Shown in pieces: positions 45,774 to 55,675 of a stretch of 64,000 nucleotides of DNA. Both the position numbers and the translations under genes were made by a program. Every line of letters begins with the position of its first letter. Position 1 is the first letter of the stretch. The notes under the pieces were generated by a model. That model was not told where the DNA came from. It saw only the letters and a program-made list of their open reading frames with translations, and did not search any database. The DNA is from Turicibacter bilis (GTDB lineage Bacteria; Bacillota_I; Bacilli_A; MOL361; Turicibacteraceae), in contig NZ_CP071249.1 of NCBI RefSeq assembly GCF_024499055.1, positions 1 to 64,000 of the forward strand, in the 5' to 3' direction.

Positions 45774-48599
45774 ATGAAAAAACGTAAAATTTTTGATATT
45801 GAGAAAGTGGGCTTTGGGGATGAAGTGACAGTTTCACCAGCACCAAAGCCAATCTCAAAAAATGAATCAAAGGTAATGACTCAACCTACCGTAAAACCTA
45901 TTGTAAAATCGGTAGTCGATCGTCCTCAGGCTATTTTAAGTCCAGAGGTGAACGTGAAAAAAGAAAGACATATTTCAACTAGTACTCAACCTAATTCGTC
46001 TCGAATGAATACTTCTTCAACATCAAAAGCTTCAGGTTATAAACCTGTTGAATTCGTGTCACCGATTAGTGGACGTCGTATTCATCAACCAAAGACGGTA
46101 CACTTAGCACACGGTCAATATCAACTTTCAACAGCATCTATGGTTGAAGAAAATAAAGATAAGCCTTTGGTTGAAGAGGTACAAATTGAGACTCATCTAA
46201 GGGATGAGGGAAGTGAAGTTGTCTCAGTTCTCAATGATGAATTACATGAGCTTTTCGAATCTGAAGACGAAGCTCAAGTTTGTCCCAGTTTTACAACTGC
46301 GAACGATGCTATTGAACTGGAAAAAGACGAAACAACAATTGATCGACCATTATCAGATGAAACAGAAGATGTCATCGTTGTAAATAATGAGAAAGAGATT
46401 GTTGAAGAAGTGCCAATGGAAGATGTGGATGCATCAGTCACTTATGAAATAAAAGATGGTTTATTGAGTGATATCGCTAGTGAAGTTAAAGAGTTAGCTG
46501 AAACCATCGTCGAAACAATTAATAAAGCACAAGGTGTGTTAGACGTTTCAGAACGAGACGAAGTAGATGAGGTGACTCCACTAAGTGAAGAATCTATCGA
46601 TGAGATGAAAGAAGAAATCACAGAAGAAGTTATCATTGAATCTGAGGAGGGAACTATCGCCTCAGAAGTGAATGACGATGAAGCATTAGAAAAAGTAGCA
46701 GAAGTAGTTGCTGTTGAATCTGACGACGAAATTATAGGTTCAGAAGCGAAGGAAGATGAAGCGTTAGTCGAAGAGAGAGACGGCGAGATTGCTAAATCTG
46801 TGGCATCCATAGTTCAATCTTCTCAAGAGTTAGAGTTAGATGATGTTTTATCTTTATTAAATGAGGAAGAAAAAGCACCTTCGATTTTTGAGGCGTTGTT
46901 ATCTGAAGATGAAGCTCATCAGGAACAAGTAAGTGATTTAGGAATTGATGATGTCTTAACTCTTCTACAAGAAGAGGAAAAACAAACCTCACTGCTTGAT
47001 CAAATTTTGAATCATTCTCAAGAGCAAGCCTCTCTTGAAGAGACATTAAGTGATGAAATAGAAGATGAGATGTTCACGGAACAGGATGAATCCGAATTCT
47101 TCGATGATGAAAACTTCTGTGATGAAGTGTTAGAACAAGTTCGAATCGAAGAAGAGGAAGTTGAAGCGATTTATTATGAAACGCCACCTTTATCATTATT
47201 AAAAGAGCCAACTCATTCAGAAACAATGGATGAAGAGTGGATTGTTAATAAAATGGAAATTTTAGAACAGACATTCCTTGATTTTGGAGTGAAAGTTCGA
47301 TTAACAGGAGAGTATACCCAAGGTCCAACGGTTACTCAAATTGAAATTCAGCCTGAATCTGGAACGAAGCTAAATAAAATAACAGGCCTTTCAGATGATT
47401 TAAAATTAAGTCTATCAGTTGAGGAATTACGTATTGAACCTATTCCAGGAAAAAATACCATTGGTGTAGAAATACCGAATCCTAAACGTAAGATGGTCTT
47501 TCTAAAGGAAATCTTATCAAAACCTGAGTTTATCTTACATGAAAGTCCGCTTTGTATCGGTCTGGGTCAAGATGTATCTGGACAACCTGTTTATGCAGAT
47601 ATCTCAACGATGCCTCATGGACTCATCGCAGGGCAAACCGGATCAGGGAAAAGTGTCTGCATCAATACACTATTAGTCAGTATGCTATATAAAGCAAGTC
47701 CAGAAGATGTTCGTGTGATGCTAGTTGATCCAAAACGTGTCGAATTAGCACCGTATAACGCTATTCCTCATTTAATTACGCCTGTGATTTGTGATGAACG
47801 CAAAGCAGCTCAAGGTTTAAAGTGGGCCGTTGATGAGATGGAGCGTCGTTATGAACTATTTGCCACAAATGGAGTACGAGACATTAAATCATTTAATGAA
47901 AGACGACACGAATTTGAAATGAGTTATGCGAAGCTTCCATATATTTTAATTGTTATTGATGAGTTGGCAGACCTGATGATGGTATCAGCACAAGAAGTCG
48001 AAGACTGTATTATGCGAATTACGCAAAAGGCACGTGCGGCGGGAATTCATTTAATTGTTGCGACGCAACGTCCAACGGTAGATGTGATTACCGGAACGAT
48101 TAAATCCAATATTCCAAGCCGAATTGCTTTTGCAGTTGCTCAAGCAAATGATTCACGTGTCATTTTAGATGAAACTGGGGCACAAAATCTTCTTGGTCAA
48201 GGTGACATGCTTTGGTCTTCAAGTGGCTCAAAAGTGAAACGTGTTCAAGGTGCTTATATTTCAAGTGATGAAATTGATGCGATCGTTGCTTGTGTGAAAC
48301 AACAAGGGAAACCAAAGTATTTAATTTCAGATGAAGTGTTCCAAAAGGGAAGCTCAAGTATTCAATCGGATACGGATCCTTTATTGTATGATGCCATGAA
48401 TTTTATTTTTGATCGTGGTCATGCAACAGTATCTTCCCTTCAAACACGATTACGCATTGGTTTCAATCGTGCAGCTCGTATTATTGATACATTAGAAATG
48501 AACGGCTGGATTGGTGAACCACAAGGTGCACAAAAACAACGCGAAATTAAGATTTCTCGTGAAGAATTTGAAGCCATGAAAGATCAAACACGATTTTAA
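45774..48599 (+). CDS. sftA: soluble FtsK/SpoIIIE-type DNA translocase SftA
   Basis: A 941-residue ATPase that moves chromosomal DNA away from the closing septum. The first 480 or so residues have no membrane helices but a long acidic linker with partly repeated segments (e.g. DDVLSLLNEEEK and DDVLTLLQEEEK). The motor follows: the alpha/beta part with TGEYTQGPTVTQIEI, Walker A AGQTGSGKSVCINTLL (about 620), Walker B ILIVIDELADLMM and ATQRPTVDVITGTIKSNI; a C-terminal gamma winged helix (ATVSSLQTRLRIGFNRAARI) recognises KOPS-like sequences. Lack of helices and total length fit SftA (952 in Bacillus) rather than SpoIIIE. ATG 45774 preferred over TTG 45750. Confidence 0.93.
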   Translation: MKKRKIFDIEKVGFGDEVTVSPAPKPISKNESKVMTQPTVKPIVKSVVDRPQAILSPEVNVKKERHISTSTQPNSSRMNTSSTSKASGYKPVEFVSPISGRRIHQPKTVHLAHGQYQLSTASMVEENKDKPLVEEVQIETHLRDEGSEVVSVLNDELHELFESEDEAQVCPSFTTANDAIELEKDETTIDRPLSDETEDVIVVNNEKEIVEEVPMEDVDASVTYEIKDGLLSDIASEVKELAETIVETINKAQGVLDVSERDEVDEVTPLSEESIDEMKEEITEEVIIESEEGTIASEVNDDEALEKVAEVVAVESDDEIIGSEAKEDEALVEERDGEIAKSVASIVQSSQELELDDVLSLLNEEEKAPSIFEALLSEDEAHQEQVSDLGIDDVLTLLQEEEKQTSLLDQILNHSQEQASLEETLSDEIEDEMFTEQDESEFFDDENFCDEVLEQVRIEEEEVEAIYYETPPLSLLKEPTHSETMDEEWIVNKMEILEQTFLDFGVKVRLTGEYTQGPTVTQIEIQPESGTKLNKITGLSDDLKLSLSVEELRIEPIPGKNTIGVEIPNPKRKMVFLKEILSKPEFILHESPLCIGLGQDVSGQPVYADISTMPHGLIAGQTGSGKSVCINTLLVSMLYKASPEDVRVMLVDPKRVELAPYNAIPHLITPVICDERKAAQGLKWAVDEMERRYELFATNGVRDIKSFNERRHEFEMSYAKLPYILIVIDELADLMMVSAQEVEDCIMRITQKARAAGIHLIVATQRPTVDVITGTIKSNIPSRIAFAVAQANDSRVILDETGAQNLLGQGDMLWSSSGSKVKRVQGAYISSDEIDAIVACVKQQGKPKYLISDEVFQKGSSSIQSDTDPLLYDAMNFIFDRGHATVSSLQTRLRIGFNRAARIIDTLEMNGWIGEPQGAQKQREIKISREEFEAMKDQTRF

Positions 48600-48618
48600 T
48601 AGTTAAATGCCTTTAAAA

Positions 48619-48660
48619 GAAACCGCCTTTTGTGTCTGATAATGACTCAAAGGCGGTTTC
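48619..48660 (+). terminator. strong hairpin between sftA and murC, without T tract
   Basis: GAAACCGCCTTT (48619-48630) and AAAGGCGGTTTC (48649-48660) form a 12-bp perfect stem with an 18-nt loop. No T run follows, so it may stabilise the sftA message rather than terminate. Confidence 0.6.
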
Positions 48661-48727
48661 CAAATAGGCGATAAATGATATAATAGTAAAGAAATAATCT
48701 TTAGTACGAGATAGGAGACGGTTTAGA

Positions 48728-50041
48728 ATGAGTGAAAAATATCATCTCATTGGAATAAAAGGTTCAGGAATGAGTGCATTGGCACATATTTTATATGATA
48801 TGGGGCATGAAGTTCAAGGTTCAGATATTGAGGAAACTTTATTTACCCAAATCGGATTAGAAGCTAAAGGAATGACTTTATATCCATTTGGAAAATCTAA
48901 TATTGAACCTGATATGACAGTAATTATTGGAAATGCCTTTAAAGATGATCACGTTGAGGTGATTCAGGCAAAACAAACAGGTGCAAAATGTGTTCGCTAT
49001 CATGAATTTTTAGGAAGTTTAGCAGGTGGATTTACTTCAATCGCTATCTCAGGAACACATGGAAAAACAACAACAACAGGATTATTATCTCATGTTTTAC
49101 GTTTAAATCATCCGACGTCATATTTAATCGGTGATGGAACAGGTAAAGGTGTCGAAAATAGTGAATATTTCGTATTCGAAGCCTGTGAATATCAACGTCA
49201 TTTCTTAGCGTATCATCCTGATTATGCGATTATCACAAATATTGAACATGATCATCCAGATTACTTCAAAGATATTGATGATGTCTTAGATGCTTTCAAT
49301 ACGTTTGTGAGTCAGTGTAAAAAAATGGTGATTGCTTGTGGAGATGATCCAGAAGTTAAAAAGTTAAAAGCTTCAACTAAAATCATGACCTATGGTTTTG
49401 AGACTTCAAATCAAGTGATTGCTACAAATGTGTTAAAAAATTCAGAAGGAACAACGTTTGACGTTTTAATTAATGGAGAGTTCTATCATACATTTGTAAC
49501 ACCATTCTTTGGAGATCATATGATTTTAAATAGCTTAGCTGTTATTACTGTTTGCTATCTAGAAGGATTAAATCCATCAATCGTTGAAAAAGATTTACGA
49601 TTATTTGAAGGGGTAAAACGACGTTTTGCTCAAAAAGCTCATCACGACCAAGTCATCATTGATGATTATGCGCACCATCCAACTGAGATTTCGGTGACAT
49701 TAAAAGCGGTTCGTCAAAAATACCCAGATCGTGAATTAGTAGCCGTTTTCCAACCGCATACGTTCACTCGTACAGCAGCTTTTATCAATGAGTTTGCTGA
49801 AAGTTTAAACTTAGCAGATCATATTTATTTAACAGAAATTTTTGGTTCAGCTCGTGAATCAAATGGAACCGTTGATATTCAAACGTTAATTGATAAATGT
49901 CATAGTGGACATTTAATTACGAAGGAAACGGTGAATCAGTTACATCAATATCCAACAGCTGTCGTTGTTTTTATGGGAGCTGGGGATATTAAAAAATATG
50001 AAGATGCTTATACACGCTTACCTTGGAACACAGAAGCTTAG
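48728..50041 (+). CDS. murC: UDP-N-acetylmuramate--L-alanine ligase MurC
   Basis: A 437-residue cytoplasmic ligase adding the first amino acid of the peptidoglycan stem peptide. The N-terminal UDP-binding motif is HLIGIKGSGMSALAHIL, the ATP loop is ISGTHGKTTTTGLLSH, TNIEHDHPDYF and DDYAHHPTEI are central-domain and C-terminal signatures. Length is normal. AGGAGACGG precedes the ATG. Its place after sftA and before DUF948 and YtxH genes copies Bacillus gene order. Confidence 0.96.
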   Translation: MSEKYHLIGIKGSGMSALAHILYDMGHEVQGSDIEETLFTQIGLEAKGMTLYPFGKSNIEPDMTVIIGNAFKDDHVEVIQAKQTGAKCVRYHEFLGSLAGGFTSIAISGTHGKTTTTGLLSHVLRLNHPTSYLIGDGTGKGVENSEYFVFEACEYQRHFLAYHPDYAIITNIEHDHPDYFKDIDDVLDAFNTFVSQCKKMVIACGDDPEVKKLKASTKIMTYGFETSNQVIATNVLKNSEGTTFDVLINGEFYHTFVTPFFGDHMILNSLAVITVCYLEGLNPSIVEKDLRLFEGVKRRFAQKAHHDQVIIDDYAHHPTEISVTLKAVRQKYPDRELVAVFQPHTFTRTAAFINEFAESLNLADHIYLTEIFGSARESNGTVDIQTLIDKCHSGHLITKETVNQLHQYPTAVVVFMGAGDIKKYEDAYTRLPWNTEA

Positions 50042-50067
50042 GATGAAGGTTGAAAGGATAGGGAAAG

Positions 50068-50352
50068 ATGCTTATATTAACAAATGGTATAACATTAACA
50101 TTTACATTATCGGATTTATTAATTCTAACAGCAATTGCATGTTTAATCGTTTTAACGATTTATTTAGTCTTCACCTTAAAATCATTGATTCGTTTATTAA
50201 ATGAGTCAGCGACATTAGTGAATGAGAGTTCAAAAATTGTTGAAGATGTTCAAGAAAAAACAAAAGCAGTAGAAGACTATGTCACACAAGCCGTATCAAA
50301 TGGTCAAGGGATTTTTAAAGCCATTTCTTTAGTCAATCGTGTACGACAATAA
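50068..50352 (+). CDS. DUF948 membrane protein (YtxG-like)
   Basis: A 94-residue protein with an N-terminal membrane helix (about 13-38) and a long cytoplasmic helix (KSLIRLLNESATLVNESSKI, then a stretch to residue 80) typical of DUF948. In Bacillus the YtxG homologue belongs to a general-stress operon beside murC. AGGATAGGG precedes ATG, 26 nt after murC. A longer overlapping frame from 49965 is a shadow. Confidence 0.82.
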   Translation: MLILTNGITLTFTLSDLLILTAIACLIVLTIYLVFTLKSLIRLLNESATLVNESSKIVEDVQEKTKAVEDYVTQAVSNGQGIFKAISLVNRVRQ

Positions 50353-50435
50353 ATGAGGTATAATTTATTTTGACGTCTCATAGAATACGTTGAAATGGGT
50401 AACATATATTTTGTAGGAAGAAAGGTGGTTTTTTT

Positions 50436-50975
50436 ATGAAAAAAAGAAATGTATTTGTTTTAGGTGCTCTTCTTGGAGCTGCAGCAGTTGCATTATTAAC
50501 ACCAAAATCAGGTAAAGAAATGCAAAAAGAATTATTGCAAAAAGTAGATGACGTTCAAACAAAAATTAAAGATTTAGAAGTTGAAGATGTAAAAGAGGCC
50601 TTTGTTGCTAAATTAGATGAAATCAAAGAGGTAGTTAATAACTTCGACTGGGAATCATCTAAAGCTGATCTTGAAGTAAAGGTCAACGATGTGAAAGCAA
50701 AATTAAATGAGATGGTTCAACGTTTAGATGAAGCGAAAGAAACATTAAAAGATCAAGCAGAATTAGTTCAAGATGATTTAGAGGAAAACTTTACAATTGT
50801 TATTGATGCCGTAAAAGATAATGCAAAAGATCTTGTAGATGGTGTCAAAACCGTTGTTTCAAGCGTTTCTGATGATGCTAAAGTTGTTGCGTCAAGTGTA
50901 GCAGAAGAAGTTAAAAATGTAGCAACTGATGTTGTTGATATTGCAACAAAAACAGAAGAAAATCAAGGTGAATAA
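50436..50975 (+). CDS. YtxH-domain protein
   Basis: A 179-residue protein beginning with the YtxH signature: a short hydrophobic helix with small residues (VFVLGALLGAAAVALL) followed by TPKSGKEMQKELLQKV. The rest is one long amphipathic helical tail, rich in Asp, Val and Lys, with 11-residue-like periodicity reminiscent of LEA/apolipoprotein helices. YtxH proteins are membrane-tethered and stress-linked in Bacillus. GAAAGGTGG precedes the ATG. Last gene of the murC cluster. Confidence 0.85.
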   Translation: MKKRNVFVLGALLGAAAVALLTPKSGKEMQKELLQKVDDVQTKIKDLEVEDVKEAFVAKLDEIKEVVNNFDWESSKADLEVKVNDVKAKLNEMVQRLDEAKETLKDQAELVQDDLEENFTIVIDAVKDNAKDLVDGVKTVVSSVSDDAKVVASSVAEEVKNVATDVVDIATKTEENQGE

Positions 50976-50978
50976 TTA

Positions 50979-51028
50979 AAAAAGGTTGTATTCTAAATGA
51001 CAAGAGGTCATGAAGATACAACCTTTTT
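50979..51028 (+). terminator. terminator of the murC cluster
   Basis: AAAAAGGTTGTAT (50979-50991) pairs with ATACAACCTTTTT (51016-51028); a small TGAC/GTCA hairpin lies in the loop. Confidence 0.88.
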
Positions 51029-51302
51029 ATATAATTAATTGTTATTTGGATATTTTCTAGTCGCAGAGCATTTGGGGTTATAGAACGATTTTTTAGAATT
51101 TCTCTAGAATTGTAGGTTTTAGAACAATAGTTAGCGGAATAGTGTGTATTTAAAGCCTCAAAACAATTAAATAATCCTAAAATTCGAGCTGGCTTAATGA
51201 AGATTTCACTATTGCATGATTAACGATAGGACTACAGTTTATCTTTCATCTTATCGGTTGGGTATTAAGTTTTTGTATGATGGTACGTATTATATTATAG
51301 TA

Positions 51303-51440
51303 GGTCTACGACTGATAATAGGTATACTCATCTTAGGGATTGTTGCTAAGGTTTTCTCGATAGCAGCGGGAGTTTTATTTTTACATTGATCGCTAGGTTA
51401 TATTGCGCTAATTAAAAAGGATTATTTCGTCAGTTTAATA
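51303..51440 (+). pseudogene. decayed membrane-protein fragment
   Basis: One frame reads GLRLIIGILILGIVAKVFS and further hydrophobic residues, then a TGA at about 51387, then YIALIKKDYFVSLIKKEL up to the terminator. It has no start codon. It looks like the end of a small multi-helix membrane protein that has lost its front and gained a stop. The remainder of 51029-51302 shows only scattered short frames. Confidence 0.35.
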
Positions 51441-51478
51441 AAAAAAGAGCTGTATCTTTTTAGATACAACTCTTTTTT
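51441..51478. terminator. bidirectional terminator
   Basis: AAAAAAGAG-C-TGTATCT (51441-51457) pairs with AGATACA-A-CTCTTTTTT (51462-51478), one internal mismatch. Serves the 51498 gene on the minus strand. Confidence 0.85.
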
Positions 51479-51497
51479 CGAAGTCCAAACGATTGAG

Positions 51498-51704
51498 TTA
51501 GTAACAATAACAAATCGTGTAAGTGGTTAATAGATATTGAGGGATCAGACTAACTTTACACGGCTTAATAAGTGGCGCTAATTCATACGCGAATGTTACC
51601 ACTTCTTTCATTGATGGATGATAATGAATGAAGTCCTCAATGTCTGGATCATAGATTCCCCACGCTTCATGGGAATAGCTATACTGAATGTATAATTCTT
51701 TCAT
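51498..51704 (-). CDS. small conserved-looking protein, unknown
   Basis: A 68-residue soluble protein rich in Tyr and Pro (KELYIQYSYSHEAWGIYD, DIEDFIHYHPSMKEVV) that ends in a Cys/Tyr cluster. GTGAGGGATAT precedes ATG 51704; a longer frame from 51731 overlaps the ribosome site. No family recognised. It lies downstream of the HTH-TPR regulator with about 100 nt between them and could be in the same transcript. Confidence 0.6.
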   Translation of the reverse strand: MKELYIQYSYSHEAWGIYDPDIEDFIHYHPSMKEVVTFAYELAPLIKPCKVSLIPQYLLTTYTICYCY

Positions 51705-51807
51705 TATATCCCTCACTTTCAAGGAGAACATTTCTTGTAAGAGGTAGATTAATTATATAACAGGCAGAAAGTTTATTTTGTCGTTTTTACCAAAAGTTTT
51801 TAAAAGT

Positions 51808-53046
51808 TTATGAAGTCTCATAGAGCTCTGATAAGATATGAATTGCTTCCTTATATTTGTGCCGCGCTTGGCAAATCTGAAATAAACTTTTTGAAAAAAG
51901 TTCTAATCCTAGACGGTCGTGTTGTTTTTTTGCAAAAGGAATTGCTTCTTTAATTAGAAAAATTCGTAATACATCAGAATTAGGATGATGGACTAAGTAG
52001 TAATAAAATTGACACTTTAGATAATTTTGACGATTAAAATCCACTTCTTTTTGCTGAAGTTGAGTTAAGAATCGCTTTAATTTAGGTGTCTGTGAAGAAT
52101 GATAATAAAGTTTGATGAGTGATAAAATCGTTTCAGATGGGACATGATGCTCAAGTAGGGCTTGCAAGTACATTTTTTCAGCTGAAATATAGTCCTCGAT
52201 AGCAACATAATAATCTCCATAGCGGTTAAATAAAGTCGCACGCTGATGATAGGGGTCTGAGTGATTAAGTTTAGTACATAAACGTTCAAGAAGAGCATTA
52301 GCTTTTGGTAAAAGTCCTGTTTTGGTGTACTCATAGCAGAGTAATAGCTCGCAGTCGATTGTATATTTTAGCGAGTAATATTTATTAAATTTAGATAATG
52401 CTTCAACGGCAAGATGACCTGCTTTAAAAGAGTCGTTAGATAAAGAATAATACTCAGCTAATGATAGAAGTAATAGTGGATCTGAGAGAGTGATTGTATT
52501 AGCTATTTCGTAAGAGAGATGATAGTAATTTTTAGCTAAGAGGCCTTCAGTGAATGCCATATAGTAACGGCCTAAAAAAAGATAATAAAATTGAAGCTCT
52601 TCGAGTGACATATATCTCATCATTTTCTGTAATATTAATATTTGCTTTTGGGCTTGTACATAGTCTTTATTTAGTACTGAAGATGCAAACTTAATTAAGC
52701 GTGCTTGATAATGAAAGGAAGTGTTTAAATTCTGCTGGTGTAGTGCTATCAAATCATGTTGATAAACCTTAATTCGAATGGGGTCTAACCAATTAGTTAG
52801 CTGTAAACTAGGAACCTCAATGATGTTTAGTTTTTCATAAAGTTTAGATAGAAGTAAGGGTGTCGCTTTATGATTACCAGTTTCAATTTTTGAAAGGGTA
52901 GACGTATTACAAATATGTTCAGCGAGTTCACTTAAGGTTAAGTTAAGGTGAAGTCGTTTATCCCTAATAATGGCCCCGGGATGAAGCGGGGGAGAAAAAG
53001 AGAGTCGTGAATAGGTCAGGTTTTTCGCATACTCGTATTGTTTCAT
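51808..53046 (-). CDS. HTH-TPR transcriptional regulator (Rgg/RRNPP-like architecture)
   Basis: A 412-residue protein with an N-terminal Xre HTH (GAIIRDKRLHLNLTLSELAEH, TSTLSKIETGNHKATPLLL; about residues 24-72) and a long helical region of tetratricopeptide-like repeats (e.g. FYYLFLGRYYMAFTEGLL, FNRYGDYYVAIEDYISAEKM). This is the layout of RRNPP regulators (Rgg, PlcR, PrgX), which are switched by short imported peptides. No peptide gene with signal and mature pheromone could be identified nearby, so the ligand may be encoded elsewhere. AGAGGTGG precedes the ATG. Confidence 0.85.
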   Translation of the reverse strand: MKQYEYAKNLTYSRLSFSPPLHPGAIIRDKRLHLNLTLSELAEHICNTSTLSKIETGNHKATPLLLSKLYEKLNIIEVPSLQLTNWLDPIRIKVYQHDLIALHQQNLNTSFHYQARLIKFASSVLNKDYVQAQKQILILQKMMRYMSLEELQFYYLFLGRYYMAFTEGLLAKNYYHLSYEIANTITLSDPLLLLSLAEYYSLSNDSFKAGHLAVEALSKFNKYYSLKYTIDCELLLCYEYTKTGLLPKANALLERLCTKLNHSDPYHQRATLFNRYGDYYVAIEDYISAEKMYLQALLEHHVPSETILSLIKLYYHSSQTPKLKRFLTQLQQKEVDFNRQNYLKCQFYYYLVHHPNSDVLRIFLIKEAIPFAKKQHDRLGLELFSKSLFQICQARHKYKEAIHILSELYETS

Positions 53047-53274
53047 AGTCCACCTCTTTAACTTTTCGCTCTGTTAGACCATTTTATTGACGCTCGAAAA
53101 CGTTAATAATATTAGTTTTAAAATTCTATTGAGTTAGACAAAGATAAAAATGTATGATCAGTAATCTTTTATGTCAATATTTTCTTTTAACAGAGCTTAA
53201 CTTTTTAGGTTACGTCACCATGTTATCAAAAGAATTATTATTGTTATATGGATAATGATGATATTCATATGGAC

Positions 53275-53318
53275 AAAAAATAGAAAAGGAGCATCATCCG
53301 TAGATTGTGCTCCTTTTT
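53275..53318 (-). terminator. terminator of the Mrp gene
   Basis: AAAGGAGCA (53285-53293) pairs with TGCTCCTTT (53308-53316); on the minus strand TTTTCTATTTTTT follows. Confidence 0.85.
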
Positions 53319-53321
53319 AAA

Positions 53322-54338
53322 TTATTTTAATGCTTTTAATACTTTATTAGCAAGTCCTAAATAAGCAATTCCAATTTCCTCTTCTGGTGAGAAGATTGAA
53401 TGCGATAATTCATTTTGTGGTTGTCCGATTGGTAAAGAGGCTAATAAGTCAACTTCTAATTGAGAAGCAACTAAATCTCCACCCCCTGAACCAAAGATAG
53501 CATCATGAGCTCCGCTCACTGGATTGATGTAGTAAGACATGTTTTCAACAACTCCTAAGATATTATGTTTTAATGTCTTAGCCATGTATCCTGATTTAAC
53601 AGCGATGTGTGAAGCTGTTGGATGAGGTGTTGTAACGACGATGACATGAGCTTCAGGAATTAATTTTTGAATATCGATGGCAACATCTCCTGTTCCCGGA
53701 GGTAAGTCGATTAACATAAAGTCTAAGTTTTCATCCCATGCCACATCGTTGAAGAAATGATTTAACATACGGTTAAGCATCGGTCCACGCCACATTAAAG
53801 GTTGATCATCTTCTAAGAAGAATTCTGTTGAGATAACTGGAATATTGAAGGCTACTGGTGGATAAATTTTATTATTTTCTGCCATTTGGAATCCTTCTTT
53901 TTTCATTTCAAAGATGTGTGGAATACTTGGTCCATAAATATCCGCATCAATAATTCCGACTTTCTTTCCTAAGCGGGCTAAGGCAACCGCTAAGTTAGCT
54001 GTAACCGTTGATTTTCCAACGCCACCTTTACCAGACGTCACGGCAATATAAACAGTTTTCTTTTGGTTATCTGATTCCTCTTTTTCATGAGGAAGCTCTT
54101 CAAATTGAACTTTGATCCCACGGAACTTATGGTCGATTTTAATTAACTTCGCTAATTGACGAGATAATGTTTTTTCTTCTGGTCCTTTTGTTAATCCAAT
54201 CGCAATAATCGCTGTCACAATTGAATCTTCTTCGTCAACAACTAAGTGGCGAAGGCTATTTTGTTCACCTAATGTTTTATTTGTGCTAGGATCAACTAAC
54301 TGTTCGATCTCATGTTTAATTTGCTCTTTTAAACTCAT
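53322..54338 (-). CDS. Mrp/NBP35-family P-loop ATPase (SalA/ApbC-like), lacking the Cys pair
   Basis: A 338-residue ATPase. Residues 1-80 form a MIP18/DUF59-like domain, then the deviant Walker [10 protein letters not shown] (102-110), the switch [13 protein letters not shown] and [16 protein letters not shown]. Classical Mrp proteins carry iron-sulfur clusters on a CPxC motif after VENMSY; here this stretch is [18 protein letters not shown], with no cysteine. Bacillus SalA, an ATP-dependent transcription regulator, also departs from the classical motif at this place as far as I recall, so a SalA-like role is possible. Start ATG has AAGGAG. Confidence 0.88.
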   Translation of the reverse strand: MSLKEQIKHEIEQLVDPSTNKTLGEQNSLRHLVVDEEDSIVTAIIAIGLTKGPEEKTLSRQLAKLIKIDHKFRGIKVQFEELPHEKEESDNQKKTVYIAVTSGKGGVGKSTVTANLAVALARLGKKVGIIDADIYGPSIPHIFEMKKEGFQMAENNKIYPPVAFNIPVISTEFFLEDDQPLMWRGPMLNRMLNHFFNDVAWDENLDFMLIDLPPGTGDVAIDIQKLIPEAHVIVVTTPHPTASHIAVKSGYMAKTLKHNILGVVENMSYYINPVSGAHDAIFGSGGGDLVASQLEVDLLASLPIGQPQNELSHSIFSPEEEIGIAYLGLANKVLKALK

Positions 54339-54475
54339 AGATTAAATCTCCTTTACTATATAGAAATAGATGAATGGCATCTATTTATTGTATCAAACTT
54401 AAACTTATCAAACGTCTTATATAAGAACGAATGATTATGTGCTCATTATACACCAAAAATGAAGGAATGCGGTAA

Positions 54476-55675
54476 TTAACGCTCAAAATGTAGTGGGAAA
54501 TTTGAAAATTCCGCGATATTTAAATTTGTACAATGAGGTTCGGGTAAAATAGAGCTATAAGCGGCTGTGACACTTTGTTCATGTTTTAGCATTGGATGTC
54601 CTTTTGAATCGAATTTACTATAAATAGGAACATTGACGTCTTTTTTAATGGACTTTAAATATTGCTTTCCAGTTGGGGTCGCCCCTAGTAATCGAACGTA
54701 AGGTGCTCCGGTTGCTAGTTGTAAATCATGAATCCATTCTTTTGTAGTGTGCGTCAAAATGTTGGCGCAAATGCGCTGAATACGCGTACGCGTGTAGCGT
54801 TTTGTCTTCACTGCATCCATAAATTCCTCGAATGACGAACTCTTCATCATCGCCGAATACAAACGATTTTCAATTCCTTCTTCGACATCGTGAATCTCAA
54901 CTAGATGTTTTGGTGTTAACGTCAATATTTTTTGTTTGAGAAAAGGGAAGTAGGTTTCCCACGTATGATAGGTGTTTGTTTGACGATAATGTTCATCTAA
55001 AATATCTTGCACGTTTTTTGGTACAAAGGTACTAAAATCGGCACGTTGTTCACGCAGATTTCGGATTGAGGTCGCACTTGAAATTTTATCATGGGTTGGG
55101 GCTTGATCACGATAGTCACTATGAATGCGTGTTAAGGTTCCAACTTTGATTGGACTTTGTAATTCATTCACCGCACGAATATAATAAAGTCCTAATGTAT
55201 TATTAGGCGAAGTTCCAAGTTCTTTCGTAAAATTGAATTCTTCTAATGCTTTAGCATTCGCTTTTGGTAAACTTAGACCGGTTTGTACCCATTTACGAAC
55301 AGCCTTTTGGAAATCAATTCCACTAGTGATCGACTCTAATTGGATTAATTCGTCAATATTTCCACTTTCGCTACCAAAAATTAATTCATTTACGTGTAAA
55401 TGTGTTAAAATAGAAACGGCTCCTTTAGCAAATAAGTCGGCATGTTGGCAACTATAGGCATAAGGTAGTTCGATTACTAAATCGGCTCCATTTGCAAGTG
55501 CCATTTTTGTACGTTCCCATTTGTTAAGGATCGTTGGTTCTCCACGTTGAGTAAAATGTCCACTCATAACGACAATTAAGACATCAGCATTTGATTGCTC
55601 AATGCTTTTTGTGAGATGATATAAATGGCCATTATGAAATGGATTATACTCAACTATTAAACCTGTTGCTTTCAT
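54476..55675 (-). CDS. tmcAL: tRNA(Met) cytidine acetate ligase TmcAL
   Basis: A 399-residue enzyme that makes N4-acetylcytidine at the wobble position of elongator tRNA-Met using acetate and ATP. The nucleotidyltransferase start GLIVEYNPFHNGHLYHL carries the HxGH motif; MSGHFTQRGEPTILNKWERT and LVIELPYAYSCQHADLFA are family signatures, followed by the helical C-terminal part. Length matches YlbM (about 400). AGGAAGGTGAT precedes the ATG. Divergent from yceD-rpmF, an arrangement common in Bacillota. Confidence 0.94.
   Translation of the reverse strand: MKATGLIVEYNPFHNGHLYHLTKSIEQSNADVLIVVMSGHFTQRGEPTILNKWERTKMALANGADLVIELPYAYSCQHADLFAKGAVSILTHLHVNELIFGSESGNIDELIQLESITSGIDFQKAVRKWVQTGLSLPKANAKALEEFNFTKELGTSPNNTLGLYYIRAVNELQSPIKVGTLTRIHSDYRDQAPTHDKISSATSIRNLREQRADFSTFVPKNVQDILDEHYRQTNTYHTWETYFPFLKQKILTLTPKHLVEIHDVEEGIENRLYSAMMKSSSFEEFMDAVKTKRYTRTRIQRICANILTHTTKEWIHDLQLATGAPYVRLLGATPTGKQYLKSIKKDVNVPIYSKFDSKGHPMLKHEQSVTAAYSSILPEPHCTNLNIAEFSNFPLHFER

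Noticed and set aside
46442-46810. Ser-rich frame opposite the sftA linker
   Set aside because: Antisense of the acidic Glu/Asp-rich linker of sftA.
49965-50204. 79-codon frame over the murC-DUF948 junction
   Set aside because: Overlaps both genes in another register and lacks a ribosome site.
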